Shown: in pieces, positions 26,974 through 35,835 of the stretch
Position numbering within the stretch: the stretch's first letter is position 1
Layout: every line of letters starts with the position of its first letter
Assembly (NCBI GenBank): GCA_965229305.1
Contig: CBDDIZ010000036.1
Location: 234,572 to 298,571, forward strand
Direction of reading: 5' to 3'
Length of the DNA stretch: 64,000 bases
Source of the DNA: JALHNI01 sp965229305
GTDB taxonomy: Bacteria; Acidobacteriota; Terriglobia; Bryobacterales; Bryobacteraceae
Program-made: the position numbers and the translations under genes
The notes under the pieces: model-generated
The model's database searches: none
Seen by the model: the letters and a program-made list of their open reading frames with translations, nothing else
Told to the model about the DNA's origin: nothing

Positions 26974-27888
26974 ATGTACGCCGCGATCAGGACGACGGAT
27001 GCGGCCGGCGTGTGGAGCCGGCTGCGCAACTCCGAGCGCACCGCGTCGCTCTACTTCGCCTACGTCAGCGTCCTGGCGGCGGCGCTGCCACTCGCCGGCG
27101 AGGTCCGCCTGCGCGTGTGGTGCGTCAATCTGCTGCTGGGCGCGCTATTCATCTTTTTGAGTACCGGCCGTGGCCCGGAGAGTCTGCGCGATTGGCTGCC
27201 CGCTCCTCTGATTCTGCTCGCCTACAAAGAAATGGGGTGGCTCGCCCAGCCTCATACCGACATCCGGCTCGAGACGGCCTGGGTGCAGTGGGACCGGCTG
27301 GTGCTGGATCACTGGGGTGCCAAAGCGGCCCTCGAAGCCTTCGGCCCGCTCGTCCCTGGCTTTCTTGAACTTTGCTATCTGCTCGTTTATCTGATGGTCC
27401 CCGCCGCTATCGCCCTGGGCACCATCTATGCGCGGGAGCGAATTGAGTCGCTCTCTTTCCCGCTGCTAGCCACGTGCCTGCTTACCTACGGCCTATTCCC
27501 GTACTTCCCGTCAGAACCGCCGCGCACTGTCTTCGCGGACGATCTAGTGCCACAGTTTCAAACCATCTTCCGGCAGATCAACTGGTACATCTGCGGTGGC
27601 TACGGCATCCACACCAGCGTCTTTCCGAGCGGCCATGTTTCGAGCGCCATTGCTTCAACCGTCGGTGTGTACCGCCTGATGCCGGAACGCCGTTGGGCTT
27701 GGGGCTCGCTCGCGATCGTGTCCGCCGGCATCTTCGTCGCGACCATCTACGGCCGTTACCATTACCTCGTGGATTCGGTGGCCGGCGCGTTCGTCGCTTT
27801 CATTGTGTTGTATCTTTTGCGTCCCCCCTCGGCATCAAAAGACATTGCTACCGGTTCCACGCCCTCCAAAACTCCCAACATCGGCTAG
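26974..27888 (+). CDS. PAP2-family membrane phosphatase/phosphotransferase
   Basis: 304 residues with about six membrane helices. PAP2 motifs are in the second half: YFPSEPPR, FPSGHVSSAIA (motif 2 with catalytic His) and GRYHYLVDSVAG (motif 3 with nucleophile His and Asp). These are the inositolphosphotransferase/Aur1-type variant, acting on lipid phosphates at the outer face of the inner membrane. Likely substrates are undecaprenyl or phosphatidyl phosphates, or inositol-phosphate transfer as in Aur1 relatives. It converges on the efflux operon across 78 bp; that gap has only a short CGCCCT/AGGGCG hairpin (27942-27961). Confidence 0.82.
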   Translation: MYAAIRTTDAAGVWSRLRNSERTASLYFAYVSVLAAALPLAGEVRLRVWCVNLLLGALFIFLSTGRGPESLRDWLPAPLILLAYKEMGWLAQPHTDIRLETAWVQWDRLVLDHWGAKAALEAFGPLVPGFLELCYLLVYLMVPAAIALGTIYARERIESLSFPLLATCLLTYGLFPYFPSEPPRTVFADDLVPQFQTIFRQINWYICGGYGIHTSVFPSGHVSSAIASTVGVYRLMPERRWAWGSLAIVSAGIFVATIYGRYHYLVDSVAGAFVAFIVLYLLRPPSASKDIATGSTPSKTPNIG

Positions 27889-27966
27889 CCTGCCGTTGCT
27901 CCTACGCGAAAACGAACAGGACAGCTCGATCAAGCGGCGGCCGCCCTCGCGCGAAAGGGCGATGGA

Positions 27967-29358
27967 TTACTGCCAGCCGCCGCCCAAGGCGCGGTATAAC
28001 TGCACGACCGAGAGTAACTCCTCCCGCTGCAAACGAGCCAGCGCCAGTTCGCCCTGGAATTGGTTACGCTGCGCGTCCAGCACCTGTAAGTAGTTATCTA
28101 AGCCGCCTTCATAACGCAGCTTAGAAAGGCGGCTACTTTCGTTCAGAGCCTTCACCAGCAATGACTGTTCCTCGCGTTGCTCGGTGGTCTTGCGATAGCC
28201 CACCAACGAATCCGCCACTTCCCGCAGGGCCGTCTGAATTGTCTTCTCGTAGGCCACGAGCATCTCACGCTGCACGGCTTCGGAGTACTTCACATTGGAG
28301 CGGATCCGCCCGGCGTTGAAAATCGGAGCCACCGCCGACGGCGCAATACTGAACTGACGCGCCGGCGCCGTGAAGATCTCGTGGAGCGGCCGGCTCTGCC
28401 CACCCAGAAAGCCCGTCAGCGAAATCTGCGGGAAGAACTCCGCCCGCGCCGCGCCAATGCGAGCGTTCGCGGCAATCAGCGTCTGTTCTGCCTGGCGAAT
28501 GTCAGGTCGCCGCGTCAACAACTGGGAAGGCAAGCCGGGTGGAACCCGATCCGGCGCCACCAGGTCCTGCAGCGGCTTGCCGCGCCGGATCGTTCCCGGA
28601 TTCTGCCCCAGGAGAACACTCAGCGCATTCTCCTGCTGCGCGATTGCCCGCTCGCTCGCGGCGATCTGCGCCGTGGCCGTGTGGAGCAATTGCTGAGCTT
28701 GCTGCACGTCCAGTCCCGTGGACACGCCGCGATCCAGACGCACCTGCGTCAGCCGCAAGCCGTTCTCCGCAATCCCTCGTGTCTTTTTCGCAATCTCGAG
28801 TTCGAGGTCGAGTTCCCGCAGCGTGAAATAGCTGTCGGTGACATCGGCCACCAGAGACGCGATCACCCCACGACGCGCCTCTTCAGTCCCTAGAAACTGG
28901 GCACGCGCCGCTTCGTTCAGCCGCCGGATGCGCCCCCAGATGTCTAACTCCCAACTCAGCGCTAAGCCAATCTGGCTGTACGCCACGTCGATGTTCGTCC
29001 CTCGCGGCAGGAAACGATTCTGCCCGATCTGGGAGATCTTATTGGCATTGAAGGACGCACTTCCGTTCAGATTCGGAAACTGCGCCGCATGCGTTACGCC
29101 CAGTTGGGCACGCGCTTGCAACACGCGCTCCGCGGCGATCCGCAGATCATAGTTCTGCTTCAGCGCGGTCTCCACCAACTCCGTTAGTACTTCGTCGCTA
29201 AACACCGTCGCCCACTTACGATCGCCCAATGACTCCGGATCCGCCGGTCCATTGTCGCCCCGGTACTGCGTGGGAGCCGCGACCTTCGGCGCCTGATAAT
29301 TCGGCCCCATCGCGCAGCCCGCTAACAATAGAAACAAACCACTCGCCAGGAATCTCAT
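27967..29358 (-). CDS. RND efflux outer-membrane factor (NodT/OprM type lipoprotein)
   Basis: 463 residues. Lipoprotein signal ending LLLAGCAMGPNYQAP, the usual OMF start. Two outer-membrane efflux protein repeats follow with long helices (LTELVETALKQNYDLRIAAE; LLTRRPDIRQAEQTLIAANA). It forms the TolC-like exit duct for the pump encoded upstream. Start ATG at 29358 overlaps the pump stop as ATGA, so it is the last gene of the MFP-RND-OMF operon. An in-frame upstream extension is inside the pump gene and was discarded. Confidence 0.93.
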   Translation of the reverse strand: MRFLASGLFLLLAGCAMGPNYQAPKVAAPTQYRGDNGPADPESLGDRKWATVFSDEVLTELVETALKQNYDLRIAAERVLQARAQLGVTHAAQFPNLNGSASFNANKISQIGQNRFLPRGTNIDVAYSQIGLALSWELDIWGRIRRLNEAARAQFLGTEEARRGVIASLVADVTDSYFTLRELDLELEIAKKTRGIAENGLRLTQVRLDRGVSTGLDVQQAQQLLHTATAQIAASERAIAQQENALSVLLGQNPGTIRRGKPLQDLVAPDRVPPGLPSQLLTRRPDIRQAEQTLIAANARIGAARAEFFPQISLTGFLGGQSRPLHEIFTAPARQFSIAPSAVAPIFNAGRIRSNVKYSEAVQREMLVAYEKTIQTALREVADSLVGYRKTTEQREEQSLLVKALNESSRLSKLRYEGGLDNYLQVLDAQRNQFQGELALARLQREELLSVVQLYRALGGGWQ

Positions 29359-32300
29359 GCCACACCTACTTCTTGCGGACCCAAGTCCGCAGCCGGCTTC
29401 CGCCACTTCGTCGCCCAGTTCTCCGTGATGACATACAACATGGGCACGAAGAAGATGGCGAGTAACGTCGCCGCTAACATCCCGCCCAACACCGTCGTCC
29501 CCAACGCTCGCCGCGATGAGGCGCCGGCTCCGGTGGCGTACACCAGCGGCAGCACACCGAGGATGAACGCGAACGAGGTCATGATGATTGGCCGCAACCG
29601 CAGCTTCGCCGCCTCCAGCGCCGCTGCGCACGGCGTCATGCCTTCTTCGCGCCTCAACTTGGCAAACTCCACGATCAGAATGGCGTTCTTTGAGGCCAAA
29701 CCGATCAGCGTCACAATGCCTATTTGCGTGTAGACGTCATACGCATAGGACCGCGTCAGAATCCCCACCAGCGCGCCAAAGATGCCCAACGGCACCGCCA
29801 GGATCACGGCAAACGGGATCATCCAGCTTTCGTACTGCGCGGCCAAAAACAGGAAGACCAGAATCGCCGCAAAGCCGAAGATATAGACTTCCTTGCCTTC
29901 CGATAGCTTCTGCTGGAACACCGTGCCTGTCCACTCGTACCCGAAGCCTTGCGGCAGGCGTTCGTTCGCCAAACGCTCCATCGCCGCCACCGCTTGCCCG
30001 GAGGTGAAGCCCGGCGCGGTGGCGCCGATTAGCTTCGCCACACGATAGCGGTTATAACGATAGATCACCTCTGGTGACGTGGTGCCATTCATCTGTACCA
30101 GCGTGCTCAGCGGCACCATCTCGTTGGTCGCCGAACGGACATAGAAGCGATTCACGTTCTCGGCGCGATCCCGGAAGTCGGGCTCCGCCTGCATCACGAC
30201 GCGCCACGTACGTCCGAAGCGATTGAAGTCGTTAATGTAGAGTCCGCCAAGGAATGTCTGCAGAGAGTCGTAGACATCAGTCGGCGGAATGCCCAGGGCT
30301 TGAGTCTTGTCGTTGTTCAACTCCACTCGATAGCCAGGCACAGACACGCGGAACGTATTTGCGATATTGCCCAGGGCAGGTTCCGCTTGCGCACCGCCCA
30401 GCACCGCATCCGCGGCCTCCGCCAACTGCGCGACGTCGCCGCCGGCTCGATCCTCGAGCATGAACTCGAAGCCGCCCGCCGTACCCAAACCGAGAATCGG
30501 CGGCAAGCCGAAACCGAACGAGAAGGCTTCCTTCATTGGGAAAATCGTCCCGTTCACCTTCCCGAGAATCGACGCAAACTGCAGGTCCGGCGTCTTGCGC
30601 TCCTCCCACGGAGTCAACGTGAGGATGATCGTCGCCACGTTTGAGTTGTTGGTTTGCGTCGTCAGGTCCAGGCCGCCAAAGACGGTCGTGTTCTCCACGC
30701 CCGGAATCTTGCGTACGGCGCTTTGAATCTTGTCCACTACGACCTTCGTTCGGTCCAGCGATGCACCGTCCGGCAGTCGCACCGCTACGAAGATCACGCC
30801 TTGATCCTCATCCGGCAGGAACCCGCCGGGCAGGATCTTGAAGAGGGTTCCCGCGCCGAAGTACAGAACGGCGAGCGCCACCGCGGCCAGCAGCGTCCGT
30901 CGTGTCACCACCCGCACGCCCGCCAAATACTTGTTCGTCGTCCAATCGAACGCCCGGTTGAACTGCTTGAAGAACCCGCTTAACGGCCCGCTCGACGCTG
31001 ACCCCGGGCGCAGTAACATCGCCGACAGCGCGGGACTCAATGTCAGCGCGCTAAACGCGGAGATCAGCACGGAGACCGCGATCGTCAACGCGAACTGCCG
31101 GTAGATCTGGCCGCTAATGCCACCAAGAAACGCCACGGGAATGAACACGGCGCTGAGAATGAACGCGATCGCCACCACTGGCCCGGAGACCTCCTGCATG
31201 GCCTTGATCGTCGCCTCCCGGGTCGACATTCCGTGATCGATGTTATGCTGCACCGCTTCCACCACCACAATGGCGTCGTCCACCACAATGCCGATCGCCA
31301 ACACCAAGCCAAACATGCTGGTCATGTTAATCGTGAAGCCCAGAATCGGGAAGAGCGCGAACGTACCCACCACCGCCACCGGCACCGTGAGTAAAGGAAT
31401 CAACGTGGCGCGCCAACTCTGCAGGAAGATGTAGACCACGATGATCACCAACAGAATCGCCTCAAACAGCGTCGTCACCACGTCAGCGATCGCCGCGCGC
31501 ACGAACTTCGTGGCGTCGTAGCTCACGGTGTGAGTAATGCCAGCCGGGAAGTTTCTTTCGGCCTCAGCCAGGAACGCCCGCACGCGATTCGCCGTATCCA
31601 CAGCGTTCGCTCCGGGCGCCAGATAGGCGATGATGATCGCCGCGGGCCGCCCGCTAAGCGCACTGAAAGACTTGTAGTCCTGCGCTCCCAGTTCCACTCT
31701 CGCCACGTCTCGCAAGCGCAGGAACGACCCATCTGGTTGAGCTCGCAAGATAATGTCCCCGAACTGCTGCGCGTCCAAAAGACGCCCGCTCGCCGTGACG
31801 GGATACTGGAAGTCCGTGCCGCGCGGCGAGGGCGATTGGCCGATCGATCCCGCCGGGTTCTGTCGATTCTGCGCCTGCACCGCCCGACTGACGTCGGTCG
31901 CCGTGAGCCCGAGCTTCGCCATCTTGTCCGGATTGATCCAGATACGCATGCCGTAGTCCTGCACGGCCGCCAGACGCGTATCGCCCACGCCGGGGATCGT
32001 GCCGATCTTATCCAGCATGTTGATCGTGGCGTAGTTACTCAGAAACAGCGAGTCGTAACGGTTGTCGGTCGCGGTCACCGCAATGGCCATCAGGAACGCT
32101 GACGATACCTTTTTCACGGTGACGCCGACGCGCTGCACCTCCGGCGGTAGTGACGGCAAAGCCAGGTTCACTTTATTCTGCGTCTTCACCGTCGCCAGAT
32201 CGATGTTCGTGCCCAGTTCGTAGGTCACGTCGATCGTCAGCACGCCGTCGTTCGAGCTGCGCGAGAAATAATACAACATCCCGTCCAGGCCGGTCAGTTG

Positions 32301-32501
32301 CTGTTCAATCGGCTGAGCCACAGTCTTTTCGAGATCCTGGGCGTTGCCGCCTCGATAAGTCGCGACAATCTGCACCACCGGAGGCACAACTTCGGGATAA
32401 GTGGCCACGGGCAGGTTCGGAATCGCCACGCCCCCCAGAATGGTGATCACAATCGCGATGACAATCGCGAAGACGGGCCGGTCAATAAAGAACCTTGACA
32501 T
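29355..32501 (-). CDS. RND multidrug efflux transporter, HAE-1 family
   Basis: 1048 residues, normal for AcrB/MexB-type pumps. N-terminus MSRFFIDRPVFAIVIAIVI, duplicated 12-helix plan with two large periplasmic loops. Transmembrane helix 4 carries GIVVDDAIVVVEAV with the two adjacent aspartates used for proton relay. The C-terminal half shows IGLASKNAILIVEFAK and a LRLRPIIMTSFAFILGVLPL stretch. Trimeric, proton-driven exporter of hydrophobic toxicants or antibiotics. Starts 3 bases after the MFP stop. Confidence 0.96.
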   Translation of the reverse strand: MSRFFIDRPVFAIVIAIVITILGGVAIPNLPVATYPEVVPPVVQIVATYRGGNAQDLEKTVAQPIEQQLTGLDGMLYYFSRSSNDGVLTIDVTYELGTNIDLATVKTQNKVNLALPSLPPEVQRVGVTVKKVSSAFLMAIAVTATDNRYDSLFLSNYATINMLDKIGTIPGVGDTRLAAVQDYGMRIWINPDKMAKLGLTATDVSRAVQAQNRQNPAGSIGQSPSPRGTDFQYPVTASGRLLDAQQFGDIILRAQPDGSFLRLRDVARVELGAQDYKSFSALSGRPAAIIIAYLAPGANAVDTANRVRAFLAEAERNFPAGITHTVSYDATKFVRAAIADVVTTLFEAILLVIIVVYIFLQSWRATLIPLLTVPVAVVGTFALFPILGFTINMTSMFGLVLAIGIVVDDAIVVVEAVQHNIDHGMSTREATIKAMQEVSGPVVAIAFILSAVFIPVAFLGGISGQIYRQFALTIAVSVLISAFSALTLSPALSAMLLRPGSASSGPLSGFFKQFNRAFDWTTNKYLAGVRVVTRRTLLAAVALAVLYFGAGTLFKILPGGFLPDEDQGVIFVAVRLPDGASLDRTKVVVDKIQSAVRKIPGVENTTVFGGLDLTTQTNNSNVATIILTLTPWEERKTPDLQFASILGKVNGTIFPMKEAFSFGFGLPPILGLGTAGGFEFMLEDRAGGDVAQLAEAADAVLGGAQAEPALGNIANTFRVSVPGYRVELNNDKTQALGIPPTDVYDSLQTFLGGLYINDFNRFGRTWRVVMQAEPDFRDRAENVNRFYVRSATNEMVPLSTLVQMNGTTSPEVIYRYNRYRVAKLIGATAPGFTSGQAVAAMERLANERLPQGFGYEWTGTVFQQKLSEGKEVYIFGFAAILVFLFLAAQYESWMIPFAVILAVPLGIFGALVGILTRSYAYDVYTQIGIVTLIGLASKNAILIVEFAKLRREEGMTPCAAALEAAKLRLRPIIMTSFAFILGVLPLVYATGAGASSRRALGTTVLGGMLAATLLAIFFVPMLYVITENWATKWRKPAADLGPQEVGVA

Positions 32502-32504
32502 GGC

Positions 32505-33782
32505 TTACTTACCCTTCCCCGTCGCCGCCGGCTTGTAGGGCTCCGGCGCCACCACTGACCCCGGACGCGCCTTCTGGACGCCTTCCACAATCACCCGCTC
32601 ACCTTCCTTCAAGCCCTGCAGGACCACCGTGCGGTCGCCCACTCGCTCGCCGGTGACGATGCTCCGCACCACGACCTTGTTCCCTGGGCCCACTTCCATC
32701 ACCGACTGCATGCCTTGCAACTCCTGTACCGCACGCTGCGGCACCAGGATCGCGTTCTCGCGATCCTCCACGCGCATCCGGATCCGGCCGAACTGACCGG
32801 GCAAAATGCTGCGCTTCGGATTGGGGAAAGTCGCCTGCATCTCCAGCGTCCCCGTCTTTGGATCTACCGTGTTCACCGTGTTCTGAATCTGTCCAGGAAA
32901 CGGGTGCACGGAGTTATCCGCCAGCACTAACTCGAGCGGAATCTTCATCGTTTGCGGCGATTCCTGCCGCTTCAAGTAGCCCAGATACTCGCTCTCGCTC
33001 ATCTGAAACCGCACCCAGATCGTGTCGAGCGGCACAATCGTCGTGAGCGGCTGTTGCGACGTCTTCGTCACCAGACCGCCGATCTGCACTAGGCTATCGC
33101 CAATCCGCCCGCTAATCGGCGCGCGGATGGTCGCATACTCCAGGTTCAACTCCGCCGATCGCAGTGTCGCCTGGCTGGAAGCTACTTGAGCCCGCGAGGT
33201 GTCCTGCTGAGCTTTGGTCGTCAGCCGCATCTGCTCGACGTTGGCTTGCTTCGCCTTCACGTTCGCCTCGTTCACCTGCAAAGCGGCCATCGCGTTGTCT
33301 AAGTCCTGCTGCGAAGCCGCTTGTTCTTTCACCAGCGGCTCAAAACGGCGAACATCCTGTTGCGCCTTCACTAAGTTCGCTTTGGCCTGGGTTAGGTCGG
33401 CTTCGGCTTGCAGTAACAACACCTGCCGCTTCGCGAACTCCTCATTCGCCTGGCTCTGACCCAGCTCGCCGCGCGCCTTATCGACCTCCGCCGCATAAGG
33501 ACGCAAGTCCAGAATGTAGAGCGGCTGCCCCGCTGCCACATCCGAACCGACCTGGAACAAGCGCTTCTCGACATAGCCATCCACGCGCCCACGCACTTCC
33601 ACCTGGTCGCGCGCAAAGGTCTGCGCCGCATAGTCGTGATAGATGGGGACGTTTTCCGGAACCACGGTAACAAACGACACCGCCGAAGGAGGCATGGCCC
33701 CGGCCGGGGGGCCGGAGGCCTTCGTCTGACAGCCAGCAAGAATCAAAACAAGGGTCACTAGGAGGGTCAGTTGCAGTTTCAT
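32505..33782 (-). CDS. RND efflux membrane-fusion protein (lipoprotein)
   Basis: 425 residues from MKLQLTLL. Lipobox LILAGC, then split biotinyl-lipoyl halves (RGRVDGYVEKRLFQVGSDVA; RAPISGRIGDSLVQIGGLV) flanking a long alpha-hairpin (about 100-200) and the beta-barrel and membrane-proximal domains. Links pump and OMF in the periplasm. An alternative ATG at 33818 would add MSRKREKHNLLR as a basic n-region; neither start has a good ribosome site. The operator-like TCGCGA cluster ends just upstream, partly inside the longer version. Confidence 0.93.
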   Translation of the reverse strand: MKLQLTLLVTLVLILAGCQTKASGPPAGAMPPSAVSFVTVVPENVPIYHDYAAQTFARDQVEVRGRVDGYVEKRLFQVGSDVAAGQPLYILDLRPYAAEVDKARGELGQSQANEEFAKRQVLLLQAEADLTQAKANLVKAQQDVRRFEPLVKEQAASQQDLDNAMAALQVNEANVKAKQANVEQMRLTTKAQQDTSRAQVASSQATLRSAELNLEYATIRAPISGRIGDSLVQIGGLVTKTSQQPLTTIVPLDTIWVRFQMSESEYLGYLKRQESPQTMKIPLELVLADNSVHPFPGQIQNTVNTVDPKTGTLEMQATFPNPKRSILPGQFGRIRMRVEDRENAILVPQRAVQELQGMQSVMEVGPGNKVVVRSIVTGERVGDRTVVLQGLKEGERVIVEGVQKARPGSVVAPEPYKPAATGKGK

Positions 33783-33809
33783 ACGGAGTAAGTTGTGTTT
33801 CTCTCGCTT

Positions 33810-33857
33810 TCGCGACATCGTGAATTCGCGAACGACTGGACGTTCGCGAAATCGCGA
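33810..33857. promoter_or_regulatory. TCGCGA operator-like cluster upstream of the efflux operon
   Basis: Four TCGCGA hexamers (33810, 33826, 33844, 33852) in 48 bases. The middle two form the arms of a perfect 10-bp inverted repeat TTCGCGAACG-N6-CGTTCGCGAA (33825-33850). Located between the STAS gene and the membrane-fusion gene. Shape and position suit a dimeric TetR-like repressor, but no such regulator is encoded in the window. Confidence 0.6.
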
Positions 33858-33861
33858 GATT

Positions 33862-34134
33862 CTATTCGATACCGGAGTCCTGCCGAATCCAGGAAGAGAC
33901 ATAGTTCGGGCAGTGAGCCACCACCAGACCAGCTTGCTTCCATTGGCAGAGTTGTTTCATGGCCACGCGGTCCACCAACTTAACGTCGTGCATATTCAAC
34001 ACGATGCGTTTGTTGACGCCCAAAGCCGTTTCGAGGGCCGCTTCAAGCGCGGGCAGTTCAGCCGCACCTAAATCGCCGATCAGCCCGAGGCTCAGTTGCT
34101 CGGGCGTCTCTTCAAGAGTCGTGATCTTGAGCAT
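33862..34134 (-). CDS. STAS-domain protein with altered phosphorylation site
   Basis: 90 residues: a compact single STAS domain (LKITTLEETPEQLSLGLIGD, RIVLNMHDVKLVDRVAMKQL, GLVVAHCPNYVSSWI). STAS proteins act as anti-sigma antagonists or sensors. The phosphorylatable Ser/Thr that normally follows the D-x-S/T of this motif is replaced (VDRVAM), so the switch, if any, is not phosphorylation at that site. Starts 22 bp downstream of the sigma-54 activator stop and ends before the efflux operon, so it is likely co-transcribed with the activator. Confidence 0.75.
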   Translation of the reverse strand: MLKITTLEETPEQLSLGLIGDLGAAELPALEAALETALGVNKRIVLNMHDVKLVDRVAMKQLCQWKQAGLVVAHCPNYVSSWIRQDSGIE

Positions 34135-34156
34135 TTCCTGCTCAGATCAATGCAAT

Positions 34157-35794
34157 CTAAGCGCCACTCTTGAATTGATGCTTGTTGATCCCCAGCGCCC
34201 GAATCCGTGACTCGAGCGTCGAAGCTGGCACGCCGAGCCGTTGCGCAGCCCCGCGCGCACCGGAGATACGGCCACGGGTCTCCCGCAGCACGCGTTCAAT
34301 CTCCTCCCGCGCGTCCGGCACATGGCCGTTCATGGCGAGCGGAGGCGCCAGCATCGCCGAGCCGCCGCACGGCGCATCGGCTGGGAAAGAACTCGCATCC
34401 AGCCGGAGCACTTCGCCGTCGCTCAAGATCACCGCCCGCTCGATGACGTTCTGCAACTCGCGAATGTTCCCCGGCCAACTGTATCGCTGCAGGCATTCCA
34501 GATTGCCGCGATCGATCCGCACAATCCGCCGGCCCATGCGCTGCGCAAAGCGCGTCACGAAGTACTCCACCAGCACAGAGATGTCGTCGCGGCGATCCCT
34601 CAGCGGCGGCGCATGCAGCGGAAAGACGTTGAGTCGGTAATAGAGGTCGCTGCGAAAGCGACCGGCCGCCACTTCGCGCGCCAGATCTCGATTGGTAGCT
34701 GCGATCACCCGCACGTCCGTCTGCCGCGTGACGTTGCCCCCCACGCGTTCAAACTCTTTCTCCTGCAGCACCCGCAGCAACGCCACTTGCATGTCCGGCG
34801 CCAGTTCGCCGATCTCGTCCAAAAAGATCGTGCCGCCGTCGGCCGTCTCAAACCGGCCAATGCGCTGCTGCAGCGCACCGGTAAACGCGCCCTTCTCATG
34901 GCCGAACAGCTCGCTGGCAATCAACTCCGCGGGCAGTGCCGCGCAATTCACCTTCACCAGCGCGCGCGACGCTCGCGGCGATCGGCGATGAATGGCGCGT
35001 GCCAGAAGTTCCTTGCCCGTCCCCGTCTCGCCGGTGATCAGCACGGTGGAGTCCGTTGGCGCCACCCGGTCAATCGACTTCAGCACCGCCAGCAAAGACG
35101 ATGACGAACCCACAATCTCCTCATACATCGAACGCTGCACGATCTCGTCCTGCAGCAGCAGATTCTCTTCTTCCAGCCGTTCCTTGAGCGACTTGATCTC
35201 TTCGTAGGCCAGCGCGTTCGTCACGGCGATGGTCATGATCTCGCCCGCGTCGGCGATCAGTTGTACTTCGTGCTCGTTGAACTGCCGCTGCTCGTGCAGG
35301 TTGAAGTAAAGCGCGCCCAGCAACCGTTCGCGTTCCCACATCGGCAGGCAGATGTAGCTGCGCACGCCGTAGCCGACGAACATCTGCTCCTCCACGTAGC
35401 GCTCGCCCTGTTGCAGATCCTCACGTACGTACGGTCCCGAATCGCGCGGCAAAATGCTGAGGCGCGTCTCCTCGAACGGCATGCCCGCCAGCTTGCGGCC
35501 TGCCTCCTCGGTCGACACCCCCAGGTAGCGGGCCACATGCGAAGTCAGCGATTCACCCGCCACGCGAGGAAAATTCTTGAGGAAAAGAGAGTGCAGCTTC
35601 AGCCGCGGCCCGTCCACCAAGTCGGCCGCGATGGTATTGAACTCCACCACTGGCGCCAAAGAACGCGCCAAGGCATCGAGCACGTGGTTGAGGTCAAGGT
35701 GAGCGTTGGCCGCCTTCGAAACATCCACCAGCAACTGCGCGCGCCGTTGGGCGGCTTCCGCGCAGTCCAAGGCCTTCTGGATGGTCGTGGCCAT
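34157..35794 (-). CDS. Sigma-54-dependent activator with N-terminal GAF domain (FhlA/NtrC-like)
   Basis: 545 residues. GAF-type sensor about 15-205, short coiled coil, AAA+ domain with Walker A GETGTGKE (255-262), sigma-54 contact loop GAFTGA (302-307) and Walker B GGTIFLDEIGEL. A C-terminal Fis-like helix-turn-helix closes it (AAQRLGVPASTLESRIRALG). The GAF domain senses a small ligand and relieves repression so that RNA polymerase-sigma-54 can melt its promoter. No -24/-12 site was seen in front of the STAS gene or efflux operon, so its target is unclear. Confidence 0.92.
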   Translation of the reverse strand: MATTIQKALDCAEAAQRRAQLLVDVSKAANAHLDLNHVLDALARSLAPVVEFNTIAADLVDGPRLKLHSLFLKNFPRVAGESLTSHVARYLGVSTEEAGRKLAGMPFEETRLSILPRDSGPYVREDLQQGERYVEEQMFVGYGVRSYICLPMWERERLLGALYFNLHEQRQFNEHEVQLIADAGEIMTIAVTNALAYEEIKSLKERLEEENLLLQDEIVQRSMYEEIVGSSSSLLAVLKSIDRVAPTDSTVLITGETGTGKELLARAIHRRSPRASRALVKVNCAALPAELIASELFGHEKGAFTGALQQRIGRFETADGGTIFLDEIGELAPDMQVALLRVLQEKEFERVGGNVTRQTDVRVIAATNRDLAREVAAGRFRSDLYYRLNVFPLHAPPLRDRRDDISVLVEYFVTRFAQRMGRRIVRIDRGNLECLQRYSWPGNIRELQNVIERAVILSDGEVLRLDASSFPADAPCGGSAMLAPPLAMNGHVPDAREEIERVLRETRGRISGARGAAQRLGVPASTLESRIRALGINKHQFKSGA

Positions 35795-35835
35795 CCCTCT
35801 ATTCTCGCAAGCCGCGAGCCGATCGTGCGAGCGCC

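Noticed and set aside
27942..27961. Terminator between the PAP2 gene and the efflux operon
   Set aside because: Only 6 pairs, CGCCCT/AGGGCG, without a T-tract on either side.
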